Assembly: GCA_015178975.1 (NCBI GenBank)
Contig: WHVD01000033.1
Coordinates: 310,001-374,000, forward strand
Direction: 5' to 3'
Length of the DNA: 64,000 nucleotides
DNA from: Hysterangium stoloniferum
Lineage: Eukaryota > Basidiomycota > Agaricomycetes > Hysterangiales > Hysterangiaceae
This document shows, in pieces, positions 10,641 to 20,760 of this stretch (position 1 is its first letter; each line of letters starts with the position of its first letter). The position numbers were made by a program, and so were the translations under genes. A model generated the notes under the pieces. The model was not told where the DNA came from and searched no databases. It saw only the letters and a program-made list of their open reading frames with translations.

Positions 10641-11255
10641 GTATCGGTCAAGCTGATCTTTTCTTCAAAACGCATGTTCTATCTCCAGAAGCAGCGATGC
10701 CGTCGGCGGACTGGGGAATAGTCTCAAAGCATCTTGGCTTGGCAGGTTCCTGCGCAAGAATTTAACTGTGGCAAGGCTAGGCAGACTAGTTCACGAGTGC
10801 ATTAAATAATGTTCCTCGCTCATGGTGTCCATTTTATGCTATATTCGCTATGTCTTCTCTTCCACCATTGTCTTACATTTGCGCATTAAATTACCTCCAT
10901 TGCTAACTGAGGAAAAACTAGTTGCTGTCATGCTGGGGACGGTAACTGGATGTTCTGACATGGAATTCACGTGGACCACAGCTCAGATCTCAATGGAGTC
11001 CCAATTCCTGTTTGTCTCCTTACAGAAAAAGACATCATGACACAATGCGCAGCCCATCAAGAAGTGGTTCAACCTTGGGTGTCTCGAAGATTTAGTTTCC
11101 ACCGCTCATTCCTTCCTTTCTGTGGTAGCTACACGCTTCTCTGGTGTGGCAGTAGCATCTTCGTCGAACTCCATATCAGCCTTGGAAAGAGGTTGCTTGA
11201 CCTGGCGAAGGTGCTCCTCCATAACTCGACACGATTTCTACTCAGATAACGCCAA
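10641..11255 (+). pseudogene. Diverged five-exon relict (exon 2 end plus exon 5)
   Basis: A short stretch resembling DWGMVSKHLGLTGS and RLGRLVHE (exon 2) is followed by exon 5-like frames. These are 10822-11040 (YIRYVFSSTIVLHL, AVMLGTVTGCSDMEFTWTTAQ) and 11040-11250 (SFLPFCG, SSIFVELHISLGK). It is almost the same as 30410-31015, about 19.75 kb away, so this part belongs to a recent large duplication. Confidence 0.45.
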
Positions 11256-11800
11256 GATACTTGGAACAAACTAACGGGAGGGTCTCATCATTTCCCTTGT
11301 TTAACTCGCTTTGGAGGGCGAATAAAAGTTGAATAAACCTGCGTAGTTTGGGGCAATTTCAGAGCACGTACAATAATTTCTTAATTTGTAGGATTCGTGG
11401 TTGCGACTAATAGTTATATATATTGTAGGAGTACATGTGTACATCTCACCGGGAACAATTATTCCTGGTCCATTTTTGAACCGAACGGAGATGACTTGAT
11501 CAGAGATGTTTAAACCAATCGGAGACCGGATGTGACCATTGCCACTGTCTTTAAAAGGGAATTCCTGTCGTTTTTGGGTGGCCCCAGGATACTGAAGTTT
11601 AACTGTCGTCGAGTGATCCCAACTGTATTCTGAAGAAATATTTTTGTTGTGATCCTGCTGCACTGAAGATCATCCTCAGAGTCATCCCATTATGATGCAT
11701 TCCCTTGGCAAGCACCGTATCTTCAACACCCATTTGTTGACACCCATTTGTTGATGACAATAGCCATTGAAGTTCTTATGGACCCACATCATAGTTCATT
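11256..11800 (-). repeat. FKNGPG segment, minus-strand frame of 120 aa
   Basis: On the minus strand 11663-11301 is open and reads KLQYPGATQKRQEF, PFKDSGNGHIRSPIG, VISVRFKNGPGIIVPGEMYT, then SEIAPNYAGLFNFYSPSKAS. The copy at 39850-40080 conserves PFKDRGKG, VVTVRFKNGPGI and CEIYI despite heavy drift, suggesting this strand was once coding. Neither ends nor introns are clear. The function is unknown. Confidence 0.4.
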
Positions 11801-12535
11801 ATTTCCCTGACAAACAATCATGAAACACGAGAAAATGACGGATGAATTGGGGTCACAAACTGGGATGAATGACCATCATAGAGGGATTGTGACGGCCACC
11901 TTTGTGGCGCTCAAAGTGGAATGGGCTGCCCACTGCAATCGTACCTGCCCCTTCGTTGCTGCCCACTGTGGGCAGCAACGAAGGGGCAGGTACGATTGCA
12001 GAAAAGGACATTGCAGGCGCAGCCAGGCACGGTGAATCTTTAGGTATTGGAAGAACTCCGCCTGCAAGCAATAGTTCAAGCAACAGGTGGGTCACAACCA
12101 TTGACCTACGTGATCATCGGAGTATCAAAGAATCAATTCCATTCAGCCATACAGGAAATAATAGAGCCTGTTGTGAGTAAGTATGACTTGACACGCGATT
12201 GTATGTACAATTTGTCAATACAAATTCTGATGGACACGCCATAATCAAAATAATTCCAAGTCAGACCCTTGTGTGCCTCGGGGGAGTCTGCGGTGGGAAC
12301 TTTGATCTTATGTTACTATTTGCTTTCCTCAGACGCACAAAATTCAAGCCGATTGATATGTCAAGGGTGAAGGATGAAACGACGTTGCTTGCCATCAACC
12401 CGACTAGACCATGACTTGCCCTGGGTTTCTCCTCGTTGAAGATTTTGATAGAATTAAACTGGCAGCCCGCACTCTCCTAAGAAAAAGACAACTTGGAAGC
12501 GGCAGTGGATCAGCATAGCTCTGGACTACATTTAT
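11801..12535 (+). pseudogene. Second-family copy before the intact gene
   Basis: The recognisable pieces are RRTPPASNSSSNRWVTTID (elsewhere RRTPPAIVQATGVTTIGL), NTNSDGHAIIKIIPSQTL, an intron-like stretch ending TTCCTCAG near 12330, and MSRVKDETTLLAINPTRP followed by an early stop. The copy is interrupted by a palindromic duplication at 11934-12000. Confidence 0.45.
11934..12000. repeat. Perfect palindrome, 33-bp arms around one T
   Basis: The arms 11934-11966 and 11968-12000 are exact reverse complements, with a single central base at 11967. The right arm is the normal sequence found at 31690 and 52370; the left arm is an extra inverted copy of it. It is therefore a local fold-back duplication private to this copy, and it interrupts the second-family frame. 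Confidence 0.93.
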
Positions 12536-12539
12536 ATTA

Positions 12540-12891
12540 TTCACGGTAATGCCACTTCTCGAATAAGAGAAAAGCTGTTTTACTTTCAACCCTGACGCTC
12601 AATAACACCCTAAATACTATATTATGGGGTCACAGTTGGCAAAAATATTACTAGATACTGTGTGAGCCTTCAGCAGAAGGCGTAATAAAGTAGCAAAGTA
12701 ACTACGTCCACTGGAATCTATATAGGTTAAGGAAGGTGAGGGGATTTTGCTTCCGTTGTCAGGGATGACATGCTGTGAATCCTGTGTAAGCACGGCCATA
12801 AGGCTGTACCTTGGTGGAATTAACTCTCCGACCAATGGGGGCATAAAGGCGAGGCACCCCCTTCTCGTGTAAGTAAGACTGCTACCCACCA
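12540..12891 (+). promoter_or_regulatory. Upstream block of the intact plus-strand gene
   Basis: This block carries 'gagccttcagcagaaggcgtaataaagtag', 'ctatatagg' near 12718-12727, 'gtaagcacggccataaggctgtacctt' and 'ggcataaagg' about 50 bp before the ATG. It ends 'ctacccaccaATG', with an A at -3. At least six copies share it in the same position. Promoter function is inferred from position and conservation only. Confidence 0.45.
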
Positions 12892-14783
12892 ATGTCTACT
12901 TCCGACGAGACGACTCCGGGGAATCACGATTCGGCAACGGCTGGGATCGACCTTGAAGACATTGAGGAACTCCCACCCTTAGTTTCCTCCGGTGTATTGA
13001 GTTCAGAGCAACGGGACGAGATCGTTAAAGAGATGAGAGAGAGATTCAGGGAGAAGCTTCGAGAACGATGGGGTTGTAACGAACCCGGCCACGATTTATG
13101 TTATCGGGCCCCCAATGGTAGGCAACACATACGGCTGTCTGAAAACCATATAGAGATTTGGGTTGACGAATGGGTGAGTACAGTATAATGCTATTTCCAT
13201 GTGATATGTATCACATGCTGCGTATTCAGTGTCAAGGAGAAACGGGCTACCATGACCCACCGAATGTTGTTAAGATATCCACCAACATGACATCCAACCT
13301 CAGCCCCTATTGGAGTCATGACGATGACTGGGGAATGATCTCGCGGAGTCAGGGGACAATGTCAAGTATTGAAATTGGCCCCGGGTATTACTGTGGAGTC
13401 GGTTTGGAAAGGGTTGGGATGAAAGTACTTCACAGTGCTAAGACGGCTTCGATGGTCGCAAAGCTGACAATATACCGGGAAATCACCCGTTTGTTACAAG
13501 ACGACGATGGTGCCTTTGGCAAGTTTCTACACAAGCATCTTACGCTGCCAAGACTGGGAAAACTAGTTCAAGACAGTGCTGATTTAGCGAGGTAGGGGTA
13601 CCTCAATCATTGACTACACTGGAAATACTCATATCTGAGTCGTAGACCTATATACCCGCCTCAAATTCGGAGAAGAGCGACAAAAGTTTTAAAGAGTTTC
13701 CCGATATTTTCACGTCACATGGGGCGGAGCGGTAAAGGTCACACTACCGAGCTTATGACATTCTTAGCTTCGGCCTTCCTTTTTTGCCCCGGCGTTTATT
13801 GCTTAGGTGGAGAGCCACTTGCCATGTCAGCTCCGATTACGTCATCACTATATAACGTTTTAGTCAAGTCACCGCTGCACACCAACTTGGATGAGGTTGC
13901 ATCAACATTTATAATACACATCGCCCGTTATTTCTCAGAATCTCATTATGTCTCAAAATTTGATGGGCCCTTACCCCTTTTCGGCCTTGTGAATATCGTG
14001 GAAGCGATCTGCCACATGCGTCCACACTCTGTAGAGGAGCTCACGGCGATCAGAGGTTGCATTGAATTCTGGTTACAACCGTGCGTCGTGCCATCACACC
14101 ATTTCATCCTTCCCACCAAAACCATAACAGAGAATCTCAGACACGACGACTTAACCTTTATGAATATCCGATACGGCTTCTCGTGTGTTGCATCCAACAA
14201 GATGCATGGTTTCGAGATATCGCTGGAGCTGTATTGAGCGTTTTATTGGACGGCATAAACATGCATATAGCGTCATTGACACTTCATCTTGATTTGCACA
14301 CGTCGAACTCACTGTATCGGAGTATTGCCTCCTTGGAAACCTTCTTCAACGACAGCACGCTTCTCACCGATCACATAAACCAGCTGAAAGTGCTTTCTTC
14401 GCTCATTGGGCCCATTGTACGGTACGTTCACTATATTTTATCTTCCAGCACCGTCTTACATCCGCCCATACAATTGTCCTACCAGTCTCATTCTGACACA
14501 TACGAGCCCAGATTTGGTTCTCCTAGTCTCTGGGGACACAATAATCGACTTGACTCTAAAGCTGATAGCTGCATCTTCCGAGCCCGAATATGCATTGACC
14601 ACAGTGCGCAGCCTCGATACCATCGCCATGCTCGTTTCTCTTCTTCCACGTTGTGAGATTATGCGCGGCACGACCAACGACAAATCCTTCAATTACTGGG
14701 TGGAAAATTTAGATTTCACCGCGCGTTCCTTCCTTTGCGTGGTCGCCACACCTTCCACTTGTGTGTCAGTACGGTCAAATTAG
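12892..14783 (+). CDS. Five-exon family, intact copy A (553 aa)
   Basis: Exons 12892-13173, 13230-13591, 13646-14182, 14239-14421 and 14486-14783 join in phase to 553 codons plus TAG. The introns are 56, 54, 56 and 64 nt, starting GTGAGT, GTAGGG, GTGTGT and GTACGT and ending AG. Residues 1-35 are acidic, 41-61 are a charged helix (RDEIVKEMRERFREKL), and 62-79 hold C-x4-H-x2-C-x8-H (C62, H67, C70, H79), followed by the WVDEW and YHDPPN motifs. Exon 2 ends RLGKLVQDSADLAR. Exon 3 has a hydrophobic stretch near MTFLASAFLFCPGVY and the motif AIRGCIEFWLQPC. Exon 4 holds MHIASLTLHLD. Exon 5 holds LTLKLIAASSEPE and SFLCVVATP. No signal peptide is seen. The C/H region resembles a C-H-C(Y/F)...W...W pattern I associate with uncharacterised Agaricomycete proteins; no function is known to me. 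The exon 3-4 splice sites are the least certain. Confidence 0.65.
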
Positions 14784-15610
14784 ACCCCCCTATCAGTGTT
14801 GAAGGCACATGGTTGCCTTGACAAAGGTCTTACACCATCGATTGGACACACTTTCTAATCATTTCTCTTCGATGATGCCGACACATCTCAACCAAACCAG
14901 GGTTGCAGTCCGGGTTGCAGATGTTATAAATATATATGGTTTGAACCCATGTAAGAACTATATAGTCACCTTTCATTATCGCCGCGAGCTCCTCAATTGT
15001 CCCCATAAATGTGTTGAATACATTTGCACTAGCCGTGATTAGACTAACATCCACATTTTAAAGTAAGATATCACTGGAGGTCTGAAAAAGGTCTCCCCAC
15101 CCCCAATTCGATGCATGTCTCCTTCAGGCTCATCATACCTTCAGGGTAATGTTCAATCGACAAGATCCATGATCTTCCCACCAAGAGCCTCCACACCGTG
15201 CGAGTCAATGTGCTGGGCGAATTCCCTAAACTAATTCTCTTCCATTGAAAACTTGACAATAAAGCTGCCATAGACCGAGCAAATATAAGAGCGCATACAG
15301 TCACTTTTCGCCGCCGCCGCGTGCTCTGCATGTTCCACGCGTTGATGCCATACATGTATTGAATACACTCGCGGCCACCACCAGCGGCTAGACTGACATC
15401 CTATTTATCAATGACAATCATTTCAAACAGGACGCAAACTTGAGAGTTGTATGAAGGTACATAATTTGATACAATTTAGAAGCGAAGATCGTCACTTGTA
15501 ATAGTCGCTGCGAGGTTCTCTACACTGGTATTGAATATACCCCAATGACTACTCGCTGAAATTACATCGCATGTACTAGCAGTAACAATGACAATCGAAT
15601 ACCACTACGG
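14784..15610. repeat. Downstream module of intact copy A
   Basis: This is the same three-part module as at 7946-8760. The part nearest the gene continues the exon 5 frame past its TAG as LSVLKAHGC.DKGLT, resembling VSMLKKHRWPGEGL at 10220, which hints that the module begins with former coding sequence. 'aagagcgcatacagtcacttttcgccgccgccgcg' lies at 15287-15320. Confidence 0.45.
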
Positions 15611-16645
15611 CGTTTCAAAGAAGGGGGTCCCACCATTCTTCTCGTGTCCTTTGTTTGGAAGAACAGGAAGCCGGGGGCAACCCAATGGACAACACCATGA
15701 TCAAGACACCGACATTTCTTCACACGTCGTGAGTTCTAACCTTGTATAAGGGAAAGGTAGCTCGTGGTCATGTCAGGCGGAATCCCATATCAACTAAGAG
15801 CTGAAGAATAGCCATGACCCGCCGCGTGGAGCAGTCATTCCCCGAGATTTTCTTGTTTATGGTCTGTTTCAATGTTTCACTCGTTAGCGTCAAACTACAC
15901 GCCCCGACACTTTATTTTACTCCCTATCCCGACAGTTCCCCTGCTGCTTCCATGTCAGTTGACTGGAGTTCATTCCACCAATTGTCATTCTTGAATTATG
16001 ACATTGCCAGTAGTAGCAAAAAATTGATTTGATTCAATATAATATTAAAGGACTATTCGACTAGATCCGTGGGCCTCTTGAACGTTAGTTGTCGTCCCCT
16101 GTTCCTTCCTATGCGTTAGTCTCTAAACCTTTCACTGGTGTGTCGACACCATTGACGAATTCGAATTACGTCTTCGTTTTCCGGAAAAAACCCCCCGGAA
16201 CATAATTACGTGGCTTCCAGACCGTTTCATCAAAACAATGCTAGTGGGTTCGTCGCCATAAAGGTGCTCGCCAAGGAGACACAGTTAGATGTCAGCTTTG
16301 ACATTCGCAAGGACGTACAGTACCTCACAATCCTGAATCTACCTTACCATAGTCACATCTAACAGCTACAGCAATGGATGAATAGTATGAGCCTGGGGTG
16401 TCGCGGCGAACAGTTCACTGAGCAAGACAGAGAATAAAACATATTCACGTTCGACGATCAGCCACCTCGTGAAAAATTGCCCTGAAATCCTCTTGGATAT
16501 TGCAGCGGACGGGTCAACTATAGTTATCTTTCCTGCTTTCCCAGACCTTTCGGAAGATGCAAGCCCCTTGATATGGCAAGGGCACACGAGGAGTACAGTC
16601 CTCATCGAGGTGATAAAAAATAGTTTAAACTAGAAATCGTGTGGT
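15611..16645 (+). pseudogene. Second-family copy downstream of copy A
   Basis: The start-like segment 'gtcATGTCAGGCGGAATCCCATATCAACTAAGAGC' lies at 15768. It is followed by a degraded RLPGR/IKNNA exon, DVSFDIRKDVQYLTILNLP and then MNSMSLGCRGEQFTEQD (16375-16435). The end reads PLDMARAHEEYS, homologous to KPFDVARVDEET. This form keeps a variant middle (FTFDDQPPREKL) shared with 25.6-25.9 kb and, inverted, 41.0-41.3 kb. Confidence 0.4.
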
Positions 16646-17470
16646 GGGATTAGGATACAATTGAATGCGGATATGTTTCACTGCCAAAGAGAGACAGCTT
16701 ACCATGAACCCTCGAGTATGGTTGGGATGCCAGGGAGTCCACGAATGCCACATCCTACTTCACTTCGTATGTCAGTCATACCGTGGACTGGGGAATGGTC
16801 TCACAGTATTCTGGGTTGACCGGTCTTTGATTTGGAATTAAACTCTGGCAAGACTAGACAGACTAATTCAACAGAGCGTTGATTGAATGAGGTAGGGATA
16901 GCTCAGCGTCAATCATTGAATATACTCGGAATCCTCACGTCTTCGTAGAACCACGAAATTCCGGAGGGAGTGTCGACGATTTTATGCCTGTTCCGCTGGT
17001 ATTCACTCTATATACAGCGGAGAGATCACATTGGCAAGCTATTGACATCTTTGGGTTTCACCTTCATGTGATGCCCCGGTCTCGATCGGTCAGATAGAAG
17101 TAATACATCAACTGCAACGAGGTCGTTATTTTATAATATTGCCACCAAGCCACCACTAAACACCAACTCCAACTTTGATGATGTCGCATCGACATTTATC
17201 ATGCAAATCGCCCAACATTTATCAACATTTGATGGTCAAGATACTTTACTCATTGGTAGGTTTGCATATATCGTGGAAACCATCTCCCATGTCCGTCAGC
17301 AGTGTGGAAGTGACTTTGATCAGAGGCTACTTGTTACGCCGGTGCATCGCGCCATCATACCTCATCCTGTTGCCTGCTGATGATAACCAGAATAGCCAGT
17401 AACGACATTGAGTTAACCAAGATCCATTCAGTCATTCGTGGGTTGCATCCACCCTCGTGTTTTGTGACTA
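16646..17470 (+). pseudogene. Diverged five-exon relict: exons 2-3
   Basis: It contains degraded CQ.ETAYHEPSSMVGMPGSPRTPH and DWGMVSQ (exon 2 equivalent), then an intron 2-like stretch near 16885-16945 ending CTTCGTAG. An exon 3-like block follows, reading 'aactttgatgatgtcgcatcgacatttatcatgcaaatcgcc' in place of DEVASTFIIHIA. The same subtype occurs at 25.9-26.3 kb and on minus at 40.1-40.95 kb. Confidence 0.45.
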
Positions 17471-17770
17471 ATAATTAAATATATTGTAGGACTAGATATA
17501 CATATCTCACAGGCAATAATTATTCCCGGACTATTTTTAAACCGAACCGTGACGACATCGATAGGAATTCTTGAACCAGTCTAAGACCAGGTCCGGCTTT
17601 TGCCACTGTTTGAAGGAATTCCTGTCCTTTTCGGTTCTGGTACTAGTATACCAAAGTTTCATTGTCATCGAGAGTGATCCAAATGGTATTCTATTTTTTC
17701 CTGCTGCACTGAAGACTATCCCCGGAGTCAATACATTATGATGCATTGCCCCGGCAAGCATCGTATCTTC
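17471..17770 (-). repeat. FKNGPG segment, diverged subtype
   Basis: On the minus strand it has VVTVRFKNSPGIII and CEICI-type codons, and in another frame FGSLSMTMKLWYTSTRTEKD. It is more like the 39.9-40.1 kb copy than the 11.3 kb copy. The frame is broken. Confidence 0.35.
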
Positions 17771-18700
17771 TGCCCACTTTATAATGACAATACCCGATGA
17801 TCAAATTGGAAATTCATATCAACTCACAGTACCTCATTAATTCCCTGAATGACAATCATTCAAAACGAGAAAATGAAGGATGGATGGCGCATCAAACTCA
17901 GAGCTGGGATGAATACCCATCGTGTGGGACAGAAGAGACACTGTCATCTCCCGTCCCAAAAGGGGCCAGCGAGCAAGCAGAAAAAGTGGACATTTAAGCA
18001 TTCCCAGCATGGTGAATCTGTACGTACCAGACGAACTCCGCCTGCAATAGGTCAAGCTGCATGGGTCACAATCATGGATCTACATTGTCATCGTCGCATT
18101 GAAGAGCCATGTTCACGCATCAAGAGTGTGAGCCTGGGGCAAAACATTCCACTCAGCAAGACAGAAAATAATGAGGTTGGAGTAAGCAAGTATTACCTGA
18201 CATGGGGTTATGGGTACAGTTTATTAATACCAATTCTGATGGACACGCCACAATCAAAGATATTCCAAGTTCGACCCGTATGTACGTCAATAAAATGTAC
18301 CCTGAAAACTCTGGTCTTACTTTACTCTTTGTTTTGTTCAGACATTCTACAAAATTCAAGCCGTTTGAAGTGGCAAGGGGGTACAGTTTATTAATACAAA
18401 TTCTGATGGACACGCCACAATCGAAGATATTCCAAGTTTGACCCGTATGTACGTCAATAAAATGTACCCTGAAAACTCTGGTCTTACTTTACTCTTTGTC
18501 TTGTTCAGACATTCTACAAAATTCAAGCCGTTTGAAGTGGCAAGGGTGCCTGAATAAACCGCATTGCTTACCATCAACCTGACTAGATTGACCCGGGTTT
18601 CTTATTGAAAATTTTGATAAAATTAAACAGGAAGCGCGCAATCTCGCCGGATAAAAGCTGAGGTCAGTTGACAGCGCCAACGTCAGCAAAGCCATATTGC
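17771..18700 (+). pseudogene. Second-family copy with 167-bp duplication
   Basis: The frame 17849-18394 reads NEKMKDGW, RTRRTPPAIGQAAWVTIMDL, CHRRIEEPCSRIKSVSLG and QNIPLSKTEN. The intron donor found in other copies (GTAATG) is changed here, so the frame runs on. NSDGHATIKD and the following intron and FKPFEVA exon are present twice because of a tandem duplication. The last part, LIKLNRKRAISPDK, ends near 18660. Confidence 0.45.
18212..18545 (+). repeat. Tandem duplication, 2 x 167 bp
   Basis: Units 18212-18378 and 18379-18545 differ at only a few bases. Each carries the NSDGHATI exon, an intron (GTACGT...TTGTTCAG) and the start of the FKPFEVA exon. The junction lies in a GGGG/GGGTAC overlap. 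It is a recent event seen in this copy alone. Confidence 0.9.
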
Positions 18701-18759
18701 AACTGTGACGTTCAATAATTCCCTAAATACTAAATTATGGGGTGAAAAATATCAAAACT

Positions 18760-19062
18760 ATTATTAGTAAGAAAGTAGTAAAGTAGCCAAGTCCACTGGA
18801 GCCTATATAGTTCAAAGAAGGTGAGGGCATTTTGCTTACGAAGGTAGGGATGACATGCTGTGAATCTTGTGTAAGCACAGCCACAAGTCTGTAGAACACT
18901 CTGACTGACTGCACTACAAAAGCCTGGCACTTTCTTCTAGTGTATGTGCGACTGCTACACCCAAATGTCTGCTCTCAATGAGACAACTCTGGGGAATCAC
19001 GATGAGGTAACGGTTCAGACCTACCTTGAAGGTGTTGAGCTACCACCCTTAGCCCCCCCAGG
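18760..19062 (+). pseudogene. Upstream block plus truncated exon 1
   Basis: The usual upstream block is followed by exon 1 from ATG 18965 (MSALNETTLGNHDEVTVQTY, then LPPLAPPGV). Exon 1 is cut at 19062, where LTR-like sequence begins with TGTAAGG. No exon 2 follows in this orientation. Confidence 0.55.
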
Positions 19063-19612
19063 TGTAAGGACACCTGATGGATATTTGTGACACATAAGCT
19101 GAAGCCAAGTCCTTCCAATCGGTCCCTGTCGGCCTACCGACACTAGTTACTTTTCAGTTCTTAACACTAATGAAGCATATGATATCATTCTAATAGTGAT
19201 AGGAATCCATCTCAACTGAATAAGATTATGATACAGATCATCACAAAATTATATTGTTTATAACAGAACCTTCTGCACCTTCATCCCTCAGATAGTAATT
19301 ATTCTAGCTGTTATGCAGTTGTTATTTGAATCACATTGGTAGCAATTTTTGGTTTGGCTGTGATTTGCCATGTTTCAATAGTGCAACAGTTGAATAGTGT
19401 AGGATGAATATTTGCTGCAAATGAAAACAGCTAATAGATTGAGTGATAAGGGGGAATAAACCACTACTTTATGAAAACCACATGTAAAGTACATATACAT
19501 TTGGAGAATAATGGACAGAGAAGAATGATGAGAGCCTATTACCACCTCACAGTGTATCCTATCAACTGTGTGACCCAGACCCAGTGAGCCTATTTGATGA
19601 CAGGCTTCCACA
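19063..19612 (+). mobile_element. LTR-like sequence, related to the LTR at 22236
   Basis: It begins TGTAAGGACACC directly at the end of the truncated exon 1. The part 19438-19550 is clearly similar to 22262-22460 ('aataaaccactact..at.gaaa.ccacatgta'). The composition is AT-rich. The right edge is placed where FKNGPG-type sequence resumes (about 19612). No target duplication is visible and different repeats flank the two sides. It is a fossil. Confidence 0.45.
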
Positions 19613-20043
19613 GATGCAGCACGGAGCTGCACTAAGAATCAGAAGTGATTGTATGCCCTCTGAAATTGCTTCACACGATAATCTTCAATACAGCTCCAGC
19701 AACCTGTCAAAACCATAAACTTGGTGGATGCAACCCACGAATAGCTGAATAGGATTTTGGTTAACTCAAGGTCATTATCGGCTATTCTGGCGACAATGGT
19801 TTCGTCAGCAGGATGAGGTGCGATGGCGCAATGCACCATTATAACACGAATTCAAGTAGCTTCTGATCGCAGTAACCTCTTCTACACATTGCTGACGCAC
19901 GTGGTAGATGGTTTCCATGAAATCCACAAGCCTGCGAATGAGTAAAGTAATTGCAATTGGGTTATTATTTTATAATAGTGCCACCAACCCCGCACTAAAC
20001 ACCAACTTTGATGATGTTGTATCGACATTTATCATATAAATCG
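19613..20043. pseudogene. Exon 3 relict split by an inversion
   Basis: 19639-19945 read on minus gives the second half of a diverged exon 3 (IVARIADNDLELTKILFSYSWVASTK), while 19947-20043 read on plus gives its first half (the block meaning NFDDVVSTFII). In the copy at 40.2-40.45 kb these two halves are continuous on one strand. An inversion with one end at about 19946 explains the arrangement. Confidence 0.5.
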
Positions 20044-20760
20044 CCTACATGTAAGGACACATATAGCCACCTTGGTGTATTATCACATTTTAAATAAGAT
20101 CTTACTGAATGTCTGAAAAAGTCCTCCCCTGTCCGCATTTTGATGCATGTCTCATTCAGGCTCATCATATCTTCGCCAGTACTCAATCAACAAGATCCAT
20201 TATTTCAAAACCAAGGGCCTTCACACCATGTGAGGCAATTTGTTCGGCGAATTCCTTAAACTAATTCTCTTCCATTGAACACTTGAAAATCAAGCTGCCA
20301 TATGTCAAACAAATATAAGAGCGCATACAGTCACTTTTCACCATTGCCCTGAGCTCTGCAGCTTGTCCACATTGATGCCATACATGCGTTGAGTACACTT
20401 GCAGGCACCACTTGTGGCTAGATTGGCATCCTATTTATAAATGACCATCATTTCAAACAGAATGTGGATTTGAGGGTTGTATGAAGCTACATAATTTATC
20501 ACAATTTAAAACAATAATAGTCACCTGTAATGATCACTGCGAGATTCTCTAGACTGGTGTTGAATATAGCCCGAGGACTTTCCTTCACTGCAATCACATT
20601 GCGGTAGCAATGTTAATCGAATACCACCAGGACGTCTCAAAGAAGGCGGTCCTACTGTTACCTTCGTGTCATCACCTGTTCAGAGAACATGAAGCCAGGT
20701 GAAACCAAGGACAACACCATGATGAAACACCCACACCTCACATTGTTGTGAGTGTTCACC
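20044..20760. repeat. Downstream module
   Basis: The sub-blocks 'aagagcgcatacagtcacttttcaccattgccctgagctctgcag' (20319) and the following 'ttgagtacacttgcaggcaccac' are standard. The first sub-block is shortened at the junction with the exon 3 relict. No gene is identified. Confidence 0.45.

Noticed and set aside
13170-13595. Exon 2 as a stand-alone small gene ending DLAR*
   Set aside because: The codons before the first ATG match exon 2 after splicing, and the 'stop' is the start of a conserved 54-nt intron that leads in phase to exon 3 in four copies.
14081-14656. 191-aa plus-strand frame spanning the end of exon 3, intron 3, exon 4 and intron 4
   Set aside because: Its first third is the wrong frame of exon 3. 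The diverged relatives at 40.2 and 53.6 kb conserve the other frame, and it reads through both introns.
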